DNA of 38,091 nt from Cytophagales bacterium. GTDB taxonomy: Bacteria > Bacteroidota > Bacteroidia > Cytophagales > Cyclobacteriaceae. The notes below the pieces were generated by a model, which did no database searches, was not told where the DNA came from, and saw only the letters and a list, made by a program, of their open reading frames with translations. Every line of letters starts with the position of its first letter. Positions within the stretch are counted from its first letter, which is position 1. The stretch covers positions 135,136-173,226 of the forward strand of contig JADBYK010000025.1 in NCBI GenBank assembly GCA_020403045.1, given 5' to 3'. The position numbers and the translations under genes were made by a program. This document shows positions 16,825 to 27,999 of this stretch, piece after piece.

Positions 16825-17219
16825 TGATTTTCGATTCTTCCGTTTGGATTAACTACTTAACGGGTAAAGGCAACAGCGAAACTAATCTTTTGGATGGCTT
16901 TTTGGCAACAGGAATTGTTCAACATGTTTGTCCGCCCATTATTCAGGAAGTGCTTCAGGGAATTAAAGATTCAGCAGACTATCAAAAGACCAGGAATATT
17001 CTATTTCTCATGGATTTTCTTCAGCTTGATTCCTATTATGTAGCCGAAGAAGGGGCGCAGATCTATCGTGCGATGCGAAAAAAAGGTGTTACCCTTCAAA
17101 AGCCCAACGACTGTCTAATAGCCTTCTACGCTATTCACTTTAAACTAGAGCTAGTCCATAACGATAAGGACTTTGACAAAATCGCTAAACACACTTCTCT
17201 GAAAGTTTACGCTGCTTAA
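16824..17219 (+). CDS. vapC: VapC-type PIN-domain toxin
   Basis: The 131-residue PIN-domain protein is a Mg-dependent ribonuclease; relatives cut tRNA or rRNA. The acidic active site is visible as Asp4 (IFDSSVW), Glu in 'IIQEVLQGI', Asp in 'KPNDCLIA' and Asp in 'HNDKDFDKIA'. It is preceded by AAGGAG 7 bp before the ATG, one of the few good Shine-Dalgarno sites in the window, which could lift toxin translation independently of vapB. Its stop codon abuts the stop of the convergent TPR gene with no bases between them, so no terminator separates the two. Confidence 0.92.
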   Translation: MIFDSSVWINYLTGKGNSETNLLDGFLATGIVQHVCPPIIQEVLQGIKDSADYQKTRNILFLMDFLQLDSYYVAEEGAQIYRAMRKKGVTLQKPNDCLIAFYAIHFKLELVHNDKDFDKIAKHTSLKVYAA

Positions 17220-18092
17220 TCATTTCTTCACCAAAGCCGCCCTCCTCCTGTAATTCTCCGCTTTGCTTGGCTCGAGTTCGGCCAATCGCTCATAAACAAA
17301 AGCCAGAGTTGTATCTTGTTCTACTGCTTGTTTGTAAAATTGGATAGCTTTTTTGTTTTCCTTTTGGTCATAGCTGATATCTCCTAAGTTTTGTAGAAGT
17401 CCAGGATCTCGTACACCCATCTCGTACGCCCTATCAAAAAAATACGAGGCAGAATCGGGTTGGTTGATAAACTTATAATCATCGCCTAATAAATAATAGG
17501 CTGGCCCGTAATCAGGGTTTTGCTGAATGCAGTAATTAATCAATGAAATAGATTTTCGAAAATCTTTTTTCGCGTAGAAGACCAACGCTTTGTTGTATAA
17601 TCCAAATTGATTAGTAGGGTCGACCCGCAAAACTTCATCATAGTAGTTCAGCGCAGATTCATATTCACCACGATTATACACTTCATTTCCCAAGTCGACC
17701 AGCGAATCAATATTTACTGTTTTCTTGACTTCTGGTTGAACATCGGTTGAATTGTTGCCGCCCACGTTGGGTGCAAACCATACAATAAAGAATCCCAAAA
17801 CACCCATTGCCATGGCGAATTGAATTGATTTCGCCCGCTTAATGGTTTCCCAAAGTGCCTGTACTGGTTTTCCTTGCTGCTGCTGCGTAGCATCCGATCT
17901 CCCAAAAATCGGTTTCGCTTTGGGTTGATAGTAGTACGCGAAAAATCCAAAATAGCTGATGAACCCCAGCATGATCCAAAAAACAAAATTGCCAAGAGGC
18001 CACAACAAGGCAAGCAGCGCACAACTGACAATTGTCCACTTAAGGTAGCGAGAAGATTTTTTGTTTTGGTCTGATCCTTTCATATCGTTCAT
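17220..18092 (-). CDS. TPR-repeat membrane protein, 290 aa
   Basis: The N-terminus holds a hydrophobic region (about residues 18-52) and another near 92-108, so the protein is anchored in the inner membrane by up to three helices. From residue 130 to 280 there are four tetratricopeptide units ('ALNYYDEVLRVDPTNQFGLY', 'YGPAYYLLGDDYKFINQPD', 'LQNLGDISYDQKENKKAIQF'). TPRs bind partner proteins; the partner is unknown. ATG 18092 is used, with ATG 18083 an alternative. It stands alone on its strand and ends flush against vapC. No specific family name is justified. Confidence 0.85.
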   Translation of the reverse strand: MNDMKGSDQNKKSSRYLKWTIVSCALLALLWPLGNFVFWIMLGFISYFGFFAYYYQPKAKPIFGRSDATQQQQGKPVQALWETIKRAKSIQFAMAMGVLGFFIVWFAPNVGGNNSTDVQPEVKKTVNIDSLVDLGNEVYNRGEYESALNYYDEVLRVDPTNQFGLYNKALVFYAKKDFRKSISLINYCIQQNPDYGPAYYLLGDDYKFINQPDSASYFFDRAYEMGVRDPGLLQNLGDISYDQKENKKAIQFYKQAVEQDTTLAFVYERLAELEPSKAENYRRRAALVKK

Positions 18093-18254
18093 CTAAAATA
18101 AAAAACTTAGCGTGAACAAACAGAGGCTTCATTGATTTCTTAGCAACAATTGATAGCGAACGTTCCACTCAAACTTATCTTGTTTGTCACAAATTCAAGA
18201 ATAGTCACGAATACAACTAAGGACTGCTTGCCATTTCGTGCATTGGTAAAGAAA

Positions 18255-19190
18255 TTAGTAATTGATTTCCACCACTTTTTTCTTCTGCAATTTTTGCATC
18301 GGCCTTGGCACGATCGCCACAATCTCTTCGCGCAGTGCTTTGAGTAACTTTGTTTTGATGTGATCGCGGTGGGTGACCAGGCTCACCTCACGCGCAGGCC
18401 TAGGTTCATTCAATCGTTTTACCAATTTCAGTTGTGATGGGCTGAATTCCATCACCGCCAATTCGGGCAAAATGGTAATGCCATCGCTTTTATCCACCAT
18501 GCGTTTTAACGTTTCTATGTTTCCCGTTTCATATTTAAAATGAAAATCAGCGCTCTTCCGCAATTCGCACAGATTTAAAATTTGCGAACGAAAGCAATGA
18601 CCTTCCTCTAAGAGCCAAAGTTGGTCGGGATTGATCTCTGTAGCCAATACATACTTCTTATCGTACAAAGCATTCTTTTTCGACACATAGACAAAAAGCT
18701 CTTCGTAGAAAAGCACATCTTCTTTAATGGACGAATCCTGTAAGGGCGTTACTACTAATCCACAGTCGAGCCTATTATTTTTTAGCTCATGCACTACTTG
18801 CTCAGTGATTGTCTCTTTGATAACAAGATTAAGTTGTGGGTACTTTTCACGCATTTGTTTAAAGAGTGGAGGTAGCAGATAGGGAGCCAACGTGGGTATG
18901 ATGCCGATGCGAAGCTCGCCTGTGGTTGTATCTTTTTGGTCGTCAATGATTTGTTGAATCATCTTCGCCTCTCGCAAGGTAATTCGTGCCTGGGCAATGA
19001 TGCTGGCACCTACTTCTGTTGGAATCACCGGCTGCTTCGTTCGATCAAAAATTTTAATCCCTAACTCTTCCTCCAGTTTCTGTATCTGCATACTCAGGGT
19101 AGGTTGAGTAACAAAGCACTTTTCAGAAGCGAGCACAAAGTGCCGATGTGTGTCGAGGGTGACAATATATTCCAACTGTGTTAAGGTCAT
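18255..19190 (-). CDS. oxyR: OxyR, LysR-family peroxide-sensing regulator
   Basis: The 311-residue protein has an N-terminal winged helix-turn-helix (residues 1-60; LASEKCFVTQPTLSMQIQKL) and a LysR effector domain. The two redox cysteines are Cys199 and Cys208 within EEGHCFRSQILNLCEL, at the same residue numbers as in E. coli OxyR. Hydrogen peroxide oxidises them to a disulfide and the protein then activates antioxidant genes. It is divergent from katG, its classical target, with 113 bp between starts. The palindrome at 19203-19218 lies close to its own start, suitable for autoregulation. Confidence 0.95.
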   Translation of the reverse strand: MTLTQLEYIVTLDTHRHFVLASEKCFVTQPTLSMQIQKLEEELGIKIFDRTKQPVIPTEVGASIIAQARITLREAKMIQQIIDDQKDTTTGELRIGIIPTLAPYLLPPLFKQMREKYPQLNLVIKETITEQVVHELKNNRLDCGLVVTPLQDSSIKEDVLFYEELFVYVSKKNALYDKKYVLATEINPDQLWLLEEGHCFRSQILNLCELRKSADFHFKYETGNIETLKRMVDKSDGITILPELAVMEFSPSQLKLVKRLNEPRPAREVSLVTHRDHIKTKLLKALREEIVAIVPRPMQKLQKKKVVEINY

Positions 19191-19202
19191 AGAGAATGGC
19201 TA

Positions 19203-19218
19203 TATCTTTATAAAGATA
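19203..19218. promoter_or_regulatory. 16-bp perfect palindrome, candidate OxyR operator
   Basis: TATCTTTATAAAGATA is a perfect palindrome 12 bp upstream of the oxyR ATG and 85 bp upstream of katG. LysR-type regulators bind partly symmetric AT-rich sites between divergent genes, so this is a reasonable operator. On the oxyR strand it also contains TATCTTTA, one mismatch from a -7 element, suggesting that binding would cover the oxyR promoter. Confidence 0.5.
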
Positions 19219-19282
19219 ATCAATTTGATTTATTATGCAGATTGAGGTAAAATTGTAGTTGAAGTCAATCAATACTTGTTAA

Positions 19283-21517
<2,235 letters not shown>

Positions 21518-21722
21518 TTTGTAGTAATTTCTAGGTGGACTGACTTACTGTAGACAACAAGAGTAATCTAAAAGAAAGAATGCATTGATAAACTTGAGAT
21601 CAGGAAAAAATGCTGAAGTGTGCAGAACAAGCCAGTAGTCGAAGAAAAGATTAATACCAAATTATGCAGTAGCATAACTTGCTCTTCGAGCAGACGAAGG
21701 CGAAGCTTTGTCTGGGTTAACC

Positions 21723-21759
21723 TGACGAAAAAATCCTTTTCAAGAGGATTTTTTCGTCA
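21723..21759. terminator. strong hairpin with T-run in the stem, probable katG terminator
   Basis: A perfect 15-bp stem (TGACGAAAAAATCCT and its complement) closes a 7-nt loop, TTTCAAG. The A-run and T-run inside the stem allow action in both directions. It lies 206 bp past the katG stop. Confidence 0.65.
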
Positions 21760-21791
21760 ATTAAGCAGTGGAAAATTTCCATTGCTTAATT
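21759..21791. repeat. 16-bp inverted repeat abutting the hairpin
   Basis: AATTAAGCAGTGGAAA and TTTCCATTGCTTAATT are complementary except for one position and are separated by a single base. It begins where the previous hairpin ends, so the two may form competing structures. Confidence 0.55.
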
Positions 21792-21929
21792 CGGGTTAAA
21801 ACAAGACAGAATTATTAGTATCCGCTTAGACTAATTTTAAAATTTTCCTCGAACCTGGTCTGCCGAAGGCTGTATTACATATTAACCCCGATTTTACAGT
21901 TTGGCTCCAAAATCTGACCGGGGCCGAAT

Positions 21930-21953
21930 AATACTGACGGCACTGTCAGTATT
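21930..21953 (+). repeat. 9-bp perfect hairpin followed by TTTT
   Basis: AATACTGAC and GTCAGTATT flank GGCACT, and the right arm runs into a T-stretch, which is terminator-like. No gene on the forward strand ends immediately before it, so it may belong to lost sequence. Confidence 0.5.
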
Positions 21954-22172
21954 TTCGAGATTAACTTCCTACGAGTCTGATACGACTGTTGGAGTCATAA
22001 GACCTGCCCAAAATATTATGCATTTTGCCTCAGCCGAAGGCAAATTTTACAATAACAAAATTTGGGATTAACATGTTCTTGGTAGGCCTACTGCCATTCA
22101 TTGAAAGTTACCCATGTGAAACACAATGGTTACAGATGATTTTCTTTTTAAACAGTTTACAACTAAGAAGCC

Positions 22173-22313
22173 CTAAAGAAAATTTCGAGCAGGTATCGCT
22201 CGAACACGCTGCTTATTGCGAATGTTTGTAACGATGATAGAGTAGGGAGCTTCATCGGGTGATGGTTTTTGGGCGTCCTCATTTTCCATAAAAACCGAGA
22301 AGGAATCGGTCAT
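22173..22313 (-). pseudogene. coding-like remnant or small protein, 46 aa from first ATG
   Basis: On the reverse strand a frame open from 22364 reads GTIRPARYHPHDMTDSFSVF, then an acidic linker and YSIIVTNIRNKQRVRAIPAR before TAG. Amino acid composition looks like real protein, and the frame is cut by a TAG at its upstream end. The first ATG is at 22313. No family is recognised. It could be the 3' end of a lost gene or a true small protein. Confidence 0.35.
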
Positions 22314-22578
22314 ATCATGCGGATGATAGCGGGCAGGTCTAATGGTGCCTTTTTGTCCAAAAGACTAAGCGCAGACTATTAGAAATCGAAATACAAGCCT
22401 ATTCATTTGTTTATTCAATGTGATAAGATACAATTTTCCAAGAATGTGTCTCCGAGAAGTTATAGAGCTTACCAAAGGCAAAAGAAGTTTGTCGGCTTGA
22501 GCCGGTTGAAGGAAAGATACTGATAGAAGTCATAGGTGTTGCAGAGTCAGCATTTTAATATTGACTAAAGTTTCGTGT

Positions 22579-23283
22579 ATGGCATATCAACTGCTACGTA
22601 TAAACAACGAATTCTGGAATCATGAGCGAAGTCTTTCAGCGCTTTTGGTGTACTTGGCTAGCGCTGTCTTTGTATGGATTCCGCTAGGCGATTATCCAGG
22701 TCAATGGTGGAGTTTTTTGATAAGTGACATTCTTTTTAATCTCATTATTTTGGCGGGAGTGTTTTCTGTGATGACCAGATGGAGACGCCAGCTATTTTTT
22801 ATCACCATTGCCATGGCAGCCAGCTTTTCAAGAATATTATATTTTGTTTCACAAGATCAATGGATTCTAGTCAGCAGTTATTTTTTTGCGATCGTTTTTT
22901 TTGGATACCTCGTGAAAAGGGTGCTATCTCATATCTTCAAAGATGGCCCGGTGAATTTCTATCGTATTCAGGGTTCGGTAGTGGTGTTTATGTTAGTGGG
23001 ATTGATATATTCTCTTCTTTACACATTGGTTGAGTTTTTTTTCCCAGGTTCATTTAGCTCTACCCACGTATCGTCAACGTATCAGCCCATTTCTTCTCAT
23101 TTCATGTATTTTAGTTTTGTCACGATGACGACACTGGGCTTGGGCGATATGATCCCCGTAGGCTCGTTGGCAAAATCGCTGGTTGTGTTTCAGGGAATGA
23201 TTGGTTTGTTATATCCCGTCATCATGATTGCAAGACTAGTATCTATGGAGGTGGCTCACTCCACGTTGGGAAAGCGCGGTTAG
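22579..23283 (+). CDS. two-pore-domain-style ion channel family protein (K+ channel-like), 234 aa
   Basis: From ATG 22579 the protein has about six hydrophobic segments, ending with the ion-channel (Ion_trans_2) unit: a helix at about 132-155, a pore helix FMYFSFVTMTTLGLGDMIPV and a last helix at about 200-220. The selectivity filter reads TLGLGD (residues 185-190) in place of the usual TVGYGD: glycines and Asp are kept but Val and Tyr become Leu. It has no regulatory RCK/TrkA domain. It probably conducts K+ or another monovalent cation across the inner membrane, with selectivity uncertain because of the filter change. A TTG six codons earlier is a less likely start. The gene precedes the EF-G-like gene with a 278-bp gap, so co-transcription is not assured. 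Confidence 0.85.
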   Translation: MAYQLLRINNEFWNHERSLSALLVYLASAVFVWIPLGDYPGQWWSFLISDILFNLIILAGVFSVMTRWRRQLFFITIAMAASFSRILYFVSQDQWILVSSYFFAIVFFGYLVKRVLSHIFKDGPVNFYRIQGSVVVFMLVGLIYSLLYTLVEFFFPGSFSSTHVSSTYQPISSHFMYFSFVTMTTLGLGDMIPVGSLAKSLVVFQGMIGLLYPVIMIARLVSMEVAHSTLGKRG

Positions 23284-23561
23284 ACCGCAGTCATATGCCC
23301 TAGCAGAAAAAATCGATTTATCCAGTTAAAAATTCCAGGTAGCACCTTTCTGAAAAGGGATTCCTGAATAAAAATGAAAAACATGATTTAAATCAGTTCA
23401 ATTGGAATCAAAAGACATTTTTCTGCCTTCAGGCAATTATGACATTAGTTCAATAAAGCCGAAACGCTCTTGCTGTTTTTGAGTATCCAGAATCAGGGAA
23501 GAGTGATTTCAACCTGTTGTTTCGAAATGTATCATTGCCATAACCCACAAACCTCCCTGCT

Positions 23562-25688
23562 ATGAAAGTCTACGATGAAAAGCACATCAAGAATATTGTT
23601 CTATTGGGTGCCCCTAAAACCGGAAAAACGTTATTAGCCGAAGATATGCTCTTTGAAGCCGGCATCATTCACCGAAGAGGAACTATTGAAGGAAAAAATA
23701 CCATCAGTGATTATCATGACATTGAGCGCGAACGAGGCAATTCTGTTTTTGCCACCTGCATGCATACCGAATGGCGTGATTACAAAATTAACATCATTGA
23801 CACACCCGGCTTTGACGATTTTGCCGGTGAAATGATATCGTCTATCCGTGTGGCAGATACCTGCGTGATGGTCGTGAACGCGCAGCACGGTGTTGAAGTT
23901 GGCACGGAGCTAATTTGGAACTACGCCAGTCAATTTAATAAGCCAGTGATTTTTGCCATCAATCAGGCGGATCATCCGAAGTCAGATTTTGACAAAACCT
24001 TAGAATCACTTCAACAACGATTTGGAAGCGCAGTGACTCAAATGCAGTACCCGATTACCCAAGGCGAAGCATTTAATTCAATTGTTGATTTATTGACGAT
24101 GGTAGTATACAAATTTCCGGCTGAAGGTGGCAAACCCGAAAAGCTGCCAATACCCAGCTCTGAAAAGGAAAGAGCCGAGCGTTTGCACAACATACTGGTG
24201 GAAAAAGCTGCTGAAAACGATGAAAAGTTAATGGAGAAATATTTTGAAAAAGGCACACTGGACGAGGACGAAATGAAAATGGGGTTGAAGTTGGGAATGA
24301 TTCACCATGATGTGTTTCCTGTGTTCGTAATGTCTGCTAAAAAAAATATGGGTAGCGGCCGGATGATGGGTTTTATTGATAACGTGGCGCCCAGCCCACT
24401 CGAGGCAAAACCTGAAATGACTGATGATGGAAAAGAAATCGTGTGCGATCCGAAAAAGCCAGCGGTGTTGTTTATCTTCAAAACACACCTTGAACCCAAC
24501 TTAGGTAAACTTTCATTTTTCAAAGTGATATCCGGTGAGGTGACGGCCACCTCAGAACTAATCAATAGTCAAACAGGTGCAGTGGAACGATTCCACCAAC
24601 TTTTTATAATGGATGGGAAGACGCGCAATCCCATAGAGAAGCTGACTGCCGGTGATATTGGGGCTACATTAAAATTAAAAGATTCCTACACGAACCAAAC
24701 CTTGCATGCGAAAGGCTTTGATGTGACCGTGCAACCCATCGTCTTTCCGGAACCTCGCATTCGCACAGCAGTGATTGCTCTTAGTAAGCAAGACGATGAA
24801 AAGATTGGCGAAGTGCTGCATAAAATTCACCTCGAAGATCCAACTCTCTTAGTAGAATATTCTACTGAGTTAAAACAGTTGATTGTATCGGGGCAGGGGG
24901 AATTGCACCTGCAAGTGTGCAAATGGTTTTTGGAAAACGTGTATGGACTCCATGCCGATTTTGTCGCCCCACGTATTTCTTATCGGGAAACCATTCGAAA
25001 ATCTTCAAGTGCTATGTATCGCCATAAAAAACAGTCGGGTGGTGCAGGCCAGTTTGGCGAAGTGCATTTGAAAATCGAGCCCTATTATTCAGGCATGCCC
25101 GAGCCCGAAGAGTTTACCATTCGCGGCAAGGAAATGATTGATTTACCTTGGGGAGGGCAATTGGCTTTCTATAATTGCATTACAGGTGGTGTAATCGATA
25201 GCCGCTTTATTCCTTCTATTTTGAAAGGGATAATGGAAAAAATGGAGGTTGGGCCGATCTCTGGTTCGTATGTACGCGATGTGCGCGTGATGGTCTATGA
25301 TGGTAAGATGCATCCGGTAGACTCCAACGATATTTCTTTTAAGATTGCAGGGATGCTGGCATTCAAAGAAGCTTTCTTGAAAGCCGAACCACAATTGTTG
25401 GAACCCATTTATGATTTGGAGGTGACCTTGCCCGCAGAAATGATGGGCGATGTTCTGGCTGATTTGCAAACACGCAGATCTTTGATCATGGGAGTTGACG
25501 CAAATGGAAACAATGAGGTTATTAAAGCTAAAACACCTCTTGCTGAATTGAATCGTTATTCCACTTCGTTGCGATCCTTATCGCAGGGGAAAGCGCGATT
25601 TATTCAGCGGTTTGCAGAGTTTGCTCCTGTTTCGATGGATATACAACAGCGTGTAGCAAAAGCGTTGCACTCAGTTGAGGCTGAATGA
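23562..25688 (+). CDS. EF-G paralogue of the Bacteroidota EF-G2 type, with altered GTPase motifs
   Basis: The 708-residue protein has all five EF-G domains. The P-loop is GAPKTGKT (16-23). Switch I reads ERERGNSV (55-62) instead of E-[RQ]-E-R-G-I-T-I. The G3 motif is DTPGFDDF (80-87), so Phe84 stands where EF-G has the catalytic His of DTPGH, and G4 is NQAD (134-137) instead of NKxD. Domain IV keeps a typical tip (GKMHPVDSNDISF) and the C-terminal domain is normal. In length and in these same changes it resembles the Bacteroides thetaiotaomicron EF-G2 family, reported to drive translocation without GTP hydrolysis and to be induced under carbon starvation. Ribosome binding is expected; lack of GTPase activity is inference. 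It is not the main fusA, which would have canonical motifs and lie near ribosomal genes. Confidence 0.92.
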   Translation: MKVYDEKHIKNIVLLGAPKTGKTLLAEDMLFEAGIIHRRGTIEGKNTISDYHDIERERGNSVFATCMHTEWRDYKINIIDTPGFDDFAGEMISSIRVADTCVMVVNAQHGVEVGTELIWNYASQFNKPVIFAINQADHPKSDFDKTLESLQQRFGSAVTQMQYPITQGEAFNSIVDLLTMVVYKFPAEGGKPEKLPIPSSEKERAERLHNILVEKAAENDEKLMEKYFEKGTLDEDEMKMGLKLGMIHHDVFPVFVMSAKKNMGSGRMMGFIDNVAPSPLEAKPEMTDDGKEIVCDPKKPAVLFIFKTHLEPNLGKLSFFKVISGEVTATSELINSQTGAVERFHQLFIMDGKTRNPIEKLTAGDIGATLKLKDSYTNQTLHAKGFDVTVQPIVFPEPRIRTAVIALSKQDDEKIGEVLHKIHLEDPTLLVEYSTELKQLIVSGQGELHLQVCKWFLENVYGLHADFVAPRISYRETIRKSSSAMYRHKKQSGGAGQFGEVHLKIEPYYSGMPEPEEFTIRGKEMIDLPWGGQLAFYNCITGGVIDSRFIPSILKGIMEKMEVGPISGSYVRDVRVMVYDGKMHPVDSNDISFKIAGMLAFKEAFLKAEPQLLEPIYDLEVTLPAEMMGDVLADLQTRRSLIMGVDANGNNEVIKAKTPLAELNRYSTSLRSLSQGKARFIQRFAEFAPVSMDIQQRVAKALHSVEAE

Positions 25689-25710
25689 CGAATACACATC
25701 CGCAAGTTTT

Positions 25711-25752
25711 GTTTAATCCAGTTTGCTACGACATGCAAAATCTGGATTAAAC
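25711..25752. terminator. inverted repeat between convergent EF-G2 and DPP genes
   Basis: GTTTAATCCAG and CTGGATTAAAC form a perfect 11-bp stem around 20 nt, in which TTTGC and GCAAA can pair further. It lies 22 bp after the EF-G2 stop and 54 bp from the convergent DPP stop. It probably terminates both, though no free T-run follows. Confidence 0.5.
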
Positions 25753-25806
25753 TCAACGAAAGGAGATTACTTTTTTTAATTCTATAAATAGATACTAAAT
25801 ATCCAC

Positions 25807-27999
25807 CTACTCTTTCAAGCGTGGATCTGGCGTAACTTTTATTTGATATTCACTTGGTGGGATAGCATTCATCAGATGTTTTACAAAATAGTCCCAGCGT
25901 CTTCGCATCATGTAATAGCTATCTGCACCATATCCGTGACGGGCATTAGGAAATACGAGCAGATCAAAATCTTTGTTTGCTTTGATTAATGCGTCAGCAA
26001 CTAGATACGTATTGTAGGGGGGCACATTGTCATCCATACCACCATGTGCCAACAACAGTTTGCCTTTTAGATTTTTGGCGAGTTGTTGATTGGCTTGCGA
26101 TTCGTAGTTAGAGATACCCTTATCGTTTTTCACTTCCAATCCGATGTAGCGTTCGCCCCAGTCATCTTCGTAGTTTCTGTTGTCGTGATTGCCGGATTCT
26201 GAAATTCCAACTTTGAAGAAATCAGGAAATTGAAACATTGCAGCGGCAGTCGCATAGCCACCTCCAGAGTGACCCCAAATGCCAACCCGATCTAAATCTA
26301 GGTAAGAGTATCTGGCTTGCAATTGCTTAAGGCCGGCCATTTGGTCAGGTAACGTGTTTTCACTCATCTTACCATAGCAGGCATCATGAAAGGACTTTGA
26401 TCTGTCAGGATTGCAGCTACCTTCTAATGCAACCACTACAAACCCTAGTTCGGCTAATGCTTGATGGTCATTGCGCGCAGCTAAAAAATTCCAGGAGCCT
26501 ACACTTCCGCCTTGCGGCCCTGGATAGATATAAATGACCACCGGATACTTTTCATTCACATTCAAGTTTTTTGGAGTATGCATGACACCATACAAATCCC
26601 ACTTGTCATCAGCCGACTTTACGGTGAAAGGAGTAGCAGGTTTCCAACCCGTTGCTGTTAACCGAGAGATATCGGTCTTTTCTAAGGTTGCTGTCAACTT
26701 GCCTTTCAGGTCGCGCACTTCACAAATTGGGGGCACGTTAGGTTGTGAATACGTATCGGTAAAATATTTTCCATCAACAGAAAAGCGGATGGTATGATTT
26801 CCATCGGCCGGACTCAACAACATTAAATTTTTACCATTAAAATCAATTCTATAAAAGTGACTGAAATAGGGATTACGCCCTGCTTCGCGCCCGTTTGCTT
26901 CAAAATAGACAACTCGATTGGCCTTATCGACTTTTAATACCCGCGTAACAACAAAATTTCCCGTGGTGATTGGGTTCTTGAGTTTTCCGCTACCTTCATC
27001 ATAGAGGTAAAGATGTCCCCAGTCACTTCGTTCGGAGTACCAGATGATCTCGTTGGTTTTTGATAGGTATTTCCAATTTATCGCGCCTTGCCCGGATTCA
27101 TATTGAGTGGGCACTTTTTCTTCGAAGATGTCACGAACTTCTCCTGTCTCTGTATTTGCGATCCGAATGTTTTCTTGCTTGTGATCGCGACTGGTAGATA
27201 CGAACATCAGTTGTTTGCTGTCGTCACTCCATTCGTTATCGTCAAAGCCGCCTTCGCAAGAAATGTCATCACAAAGTGTGCTTCGTCTTGCATCGGGCGC
27301 AAGTTTTAATCGAATCACAGTAGGTATGTTACTCACATCGATAATGACGCGATGTATTCTTATAATGTCGGCATCACCGGGCAGTGGGTACTTCCATTCT
27401 TCAAGATCGGGCGAACCAACTGTTGTTTTTACGATATACATATTTTTGATATGTCGTTGGTCTTGCTGAAATGTGGCAATTTTTTTGGAGTCGGGCGACC
27501 AACTCAAAATGGCTTTATCGGTATGTTTCCAACCGGCATTGTCGGTAGCGTAACCAAAATCTTTTACGCCATCAGTGGTCAATGCCGTTTCCGTACCGGT
27601 TGCTAACTCTCTCATCCATAAATTCCAGTTGCGTATGAAGGCAACCCTTTTACCATCAGGAGAGATTACTTCAGTTGATTTAAGTTCAGGGCTTTTTGTC
27701 TCGGCCGGCAAAGCAGCCGTTAATTCTTTCTTGGTATTGAAAGAGAGTTTCTTCCCATCGGCTGGATTAAATAAAACATACTGCGACTTGTTTTCGGTAA
27801 GACTGCGATACCATATTCGCCCATCGGGCGTCCATTGCGGTTGTATCATGTTGTCAATGAGTTTATTCACATTGCCACCTAACATTTCGGCAGCCTGATT
27901 GTACTCGGTTGAAGTTAACGCTCTTGCTGGTTGACTCCATGTTGAATAGGAAATGACGCTGAGTGTAGCAATAAGGGCGAATCGATAGCGGTTTTTCAT
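25807..27999 (-). CDS. dipeptidyl peptidase IV-like S9B peptidase, secreted
   Basis: The 730-residue protein starts with a signal peptide (about residues 1-23, YSTWSQ). It continues with a DPPIV_N propeller (about 95-470, with GWKHTDKAILSWSPDSKKIA and NEWSDDSKQLMFV) and a C-terminal S9 catalytic domain. The triad is Ser578 in GHSGGGY (GWSYGGY in mammalian DPP IV), Asp656 in HGGMDDNVP and His688 in NARHGYG. DPP IV enzymes remove X-Pro or X-Ala dipeptides from peptide N-termini; the specificity here is inferred. It is probably periplasmic and monocistronic. The changed elbow (His and Gly for Trp and Tyr) marks a Bacteroidota subgroup rather than inactivation. Confidence 0.92.
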   Translation of the reverse strand: MKNRYRFALIATLSVISYSTWSQPARALTSTEYNQAAEMLGGNVNKLIDNMIQPQWTPDGRIWYRSLTENKSQYVLFNPADGKKLSFNTKKELTAALPAETKSPELKSTEVISPDGKRVAFIRNWNLWMRELATGTETALTTDGVKDFGYATDNAGWKHTDKAILSWSPDSKKIATFQQDQRHIKNMYIVKTTVGSPDLEEWKYPLPGDADIIRIHRVIIDVSNIPTVIRLKLAPDARRSTLCDDISCEGGFDDNEWSDDSKQLMFVSTSRDHKQENIRIANTETGEVRDIFEEKVPTQYESGQGAINWKYLSKTNEIIWYSERSDWGHLYLYDEGSGKLKNPITTGNFVVTRVLKVDKANRVVYFEANGREAGRNPYFSHFYRIDFNGKNLMLLSPADGNHTIRFSVDGKYFTDTYSQPNVPPICEVRDLKGKLTATLEKTDISRLTATGWKPATPFTVKSADDKWDLYGVMHTPKNLNVNEKYPVVIYIYPGPQGGSVGSWNFLAARNDHQALAELGFVVVALEGSCNPDRSKSFHDACYGKMSENTLPDQMAGLKQLQARYSYLDLDRVGIWGHSGGGYATAAAMFQFPDFFKVGISESGNHDNRNYEDDWGERYIGLEVKNDKGISNYESQANQQLAKNLKGKLLLAHGGMDDNVPPYNTYLVADALIKANKDFDLLVFPNARHGYGADSYYMMRRRWDYFVKHLMNAIPPSEYQIKVTPDPRLKE

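Larger units (their letters stand above)
21518..22578. other. about 1 kb without a confident gene; hairpins and coding-like remnants
   Basis: Between katG and the channel gene the sequence has no complete gene. It holds a 15-bp hairpin (21723), a 16-bp inverted repeat (21759) and a 9-bp hairpin (21930), entered separately. Two short stretches read like protein: 22173-22364 on the reverse strand, and 22466-22558 on the forward strand (LPKAKEVCRLEPVEGKILIE, then a stop). Both lack starts or are cut by stops. A TTG-started frame at 22025-22231 has no family likeness. The region looks like a decayed gene interval. Confidence 0.6.

Noticed and set aside
22025-22231. 68-codon forward open frame with TTG start in the gene-poor region
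   Set aside because: No recognisable motif, non-ATG start, and it overlaps the better reverse-strand coding-like stretch at 22173-22364.
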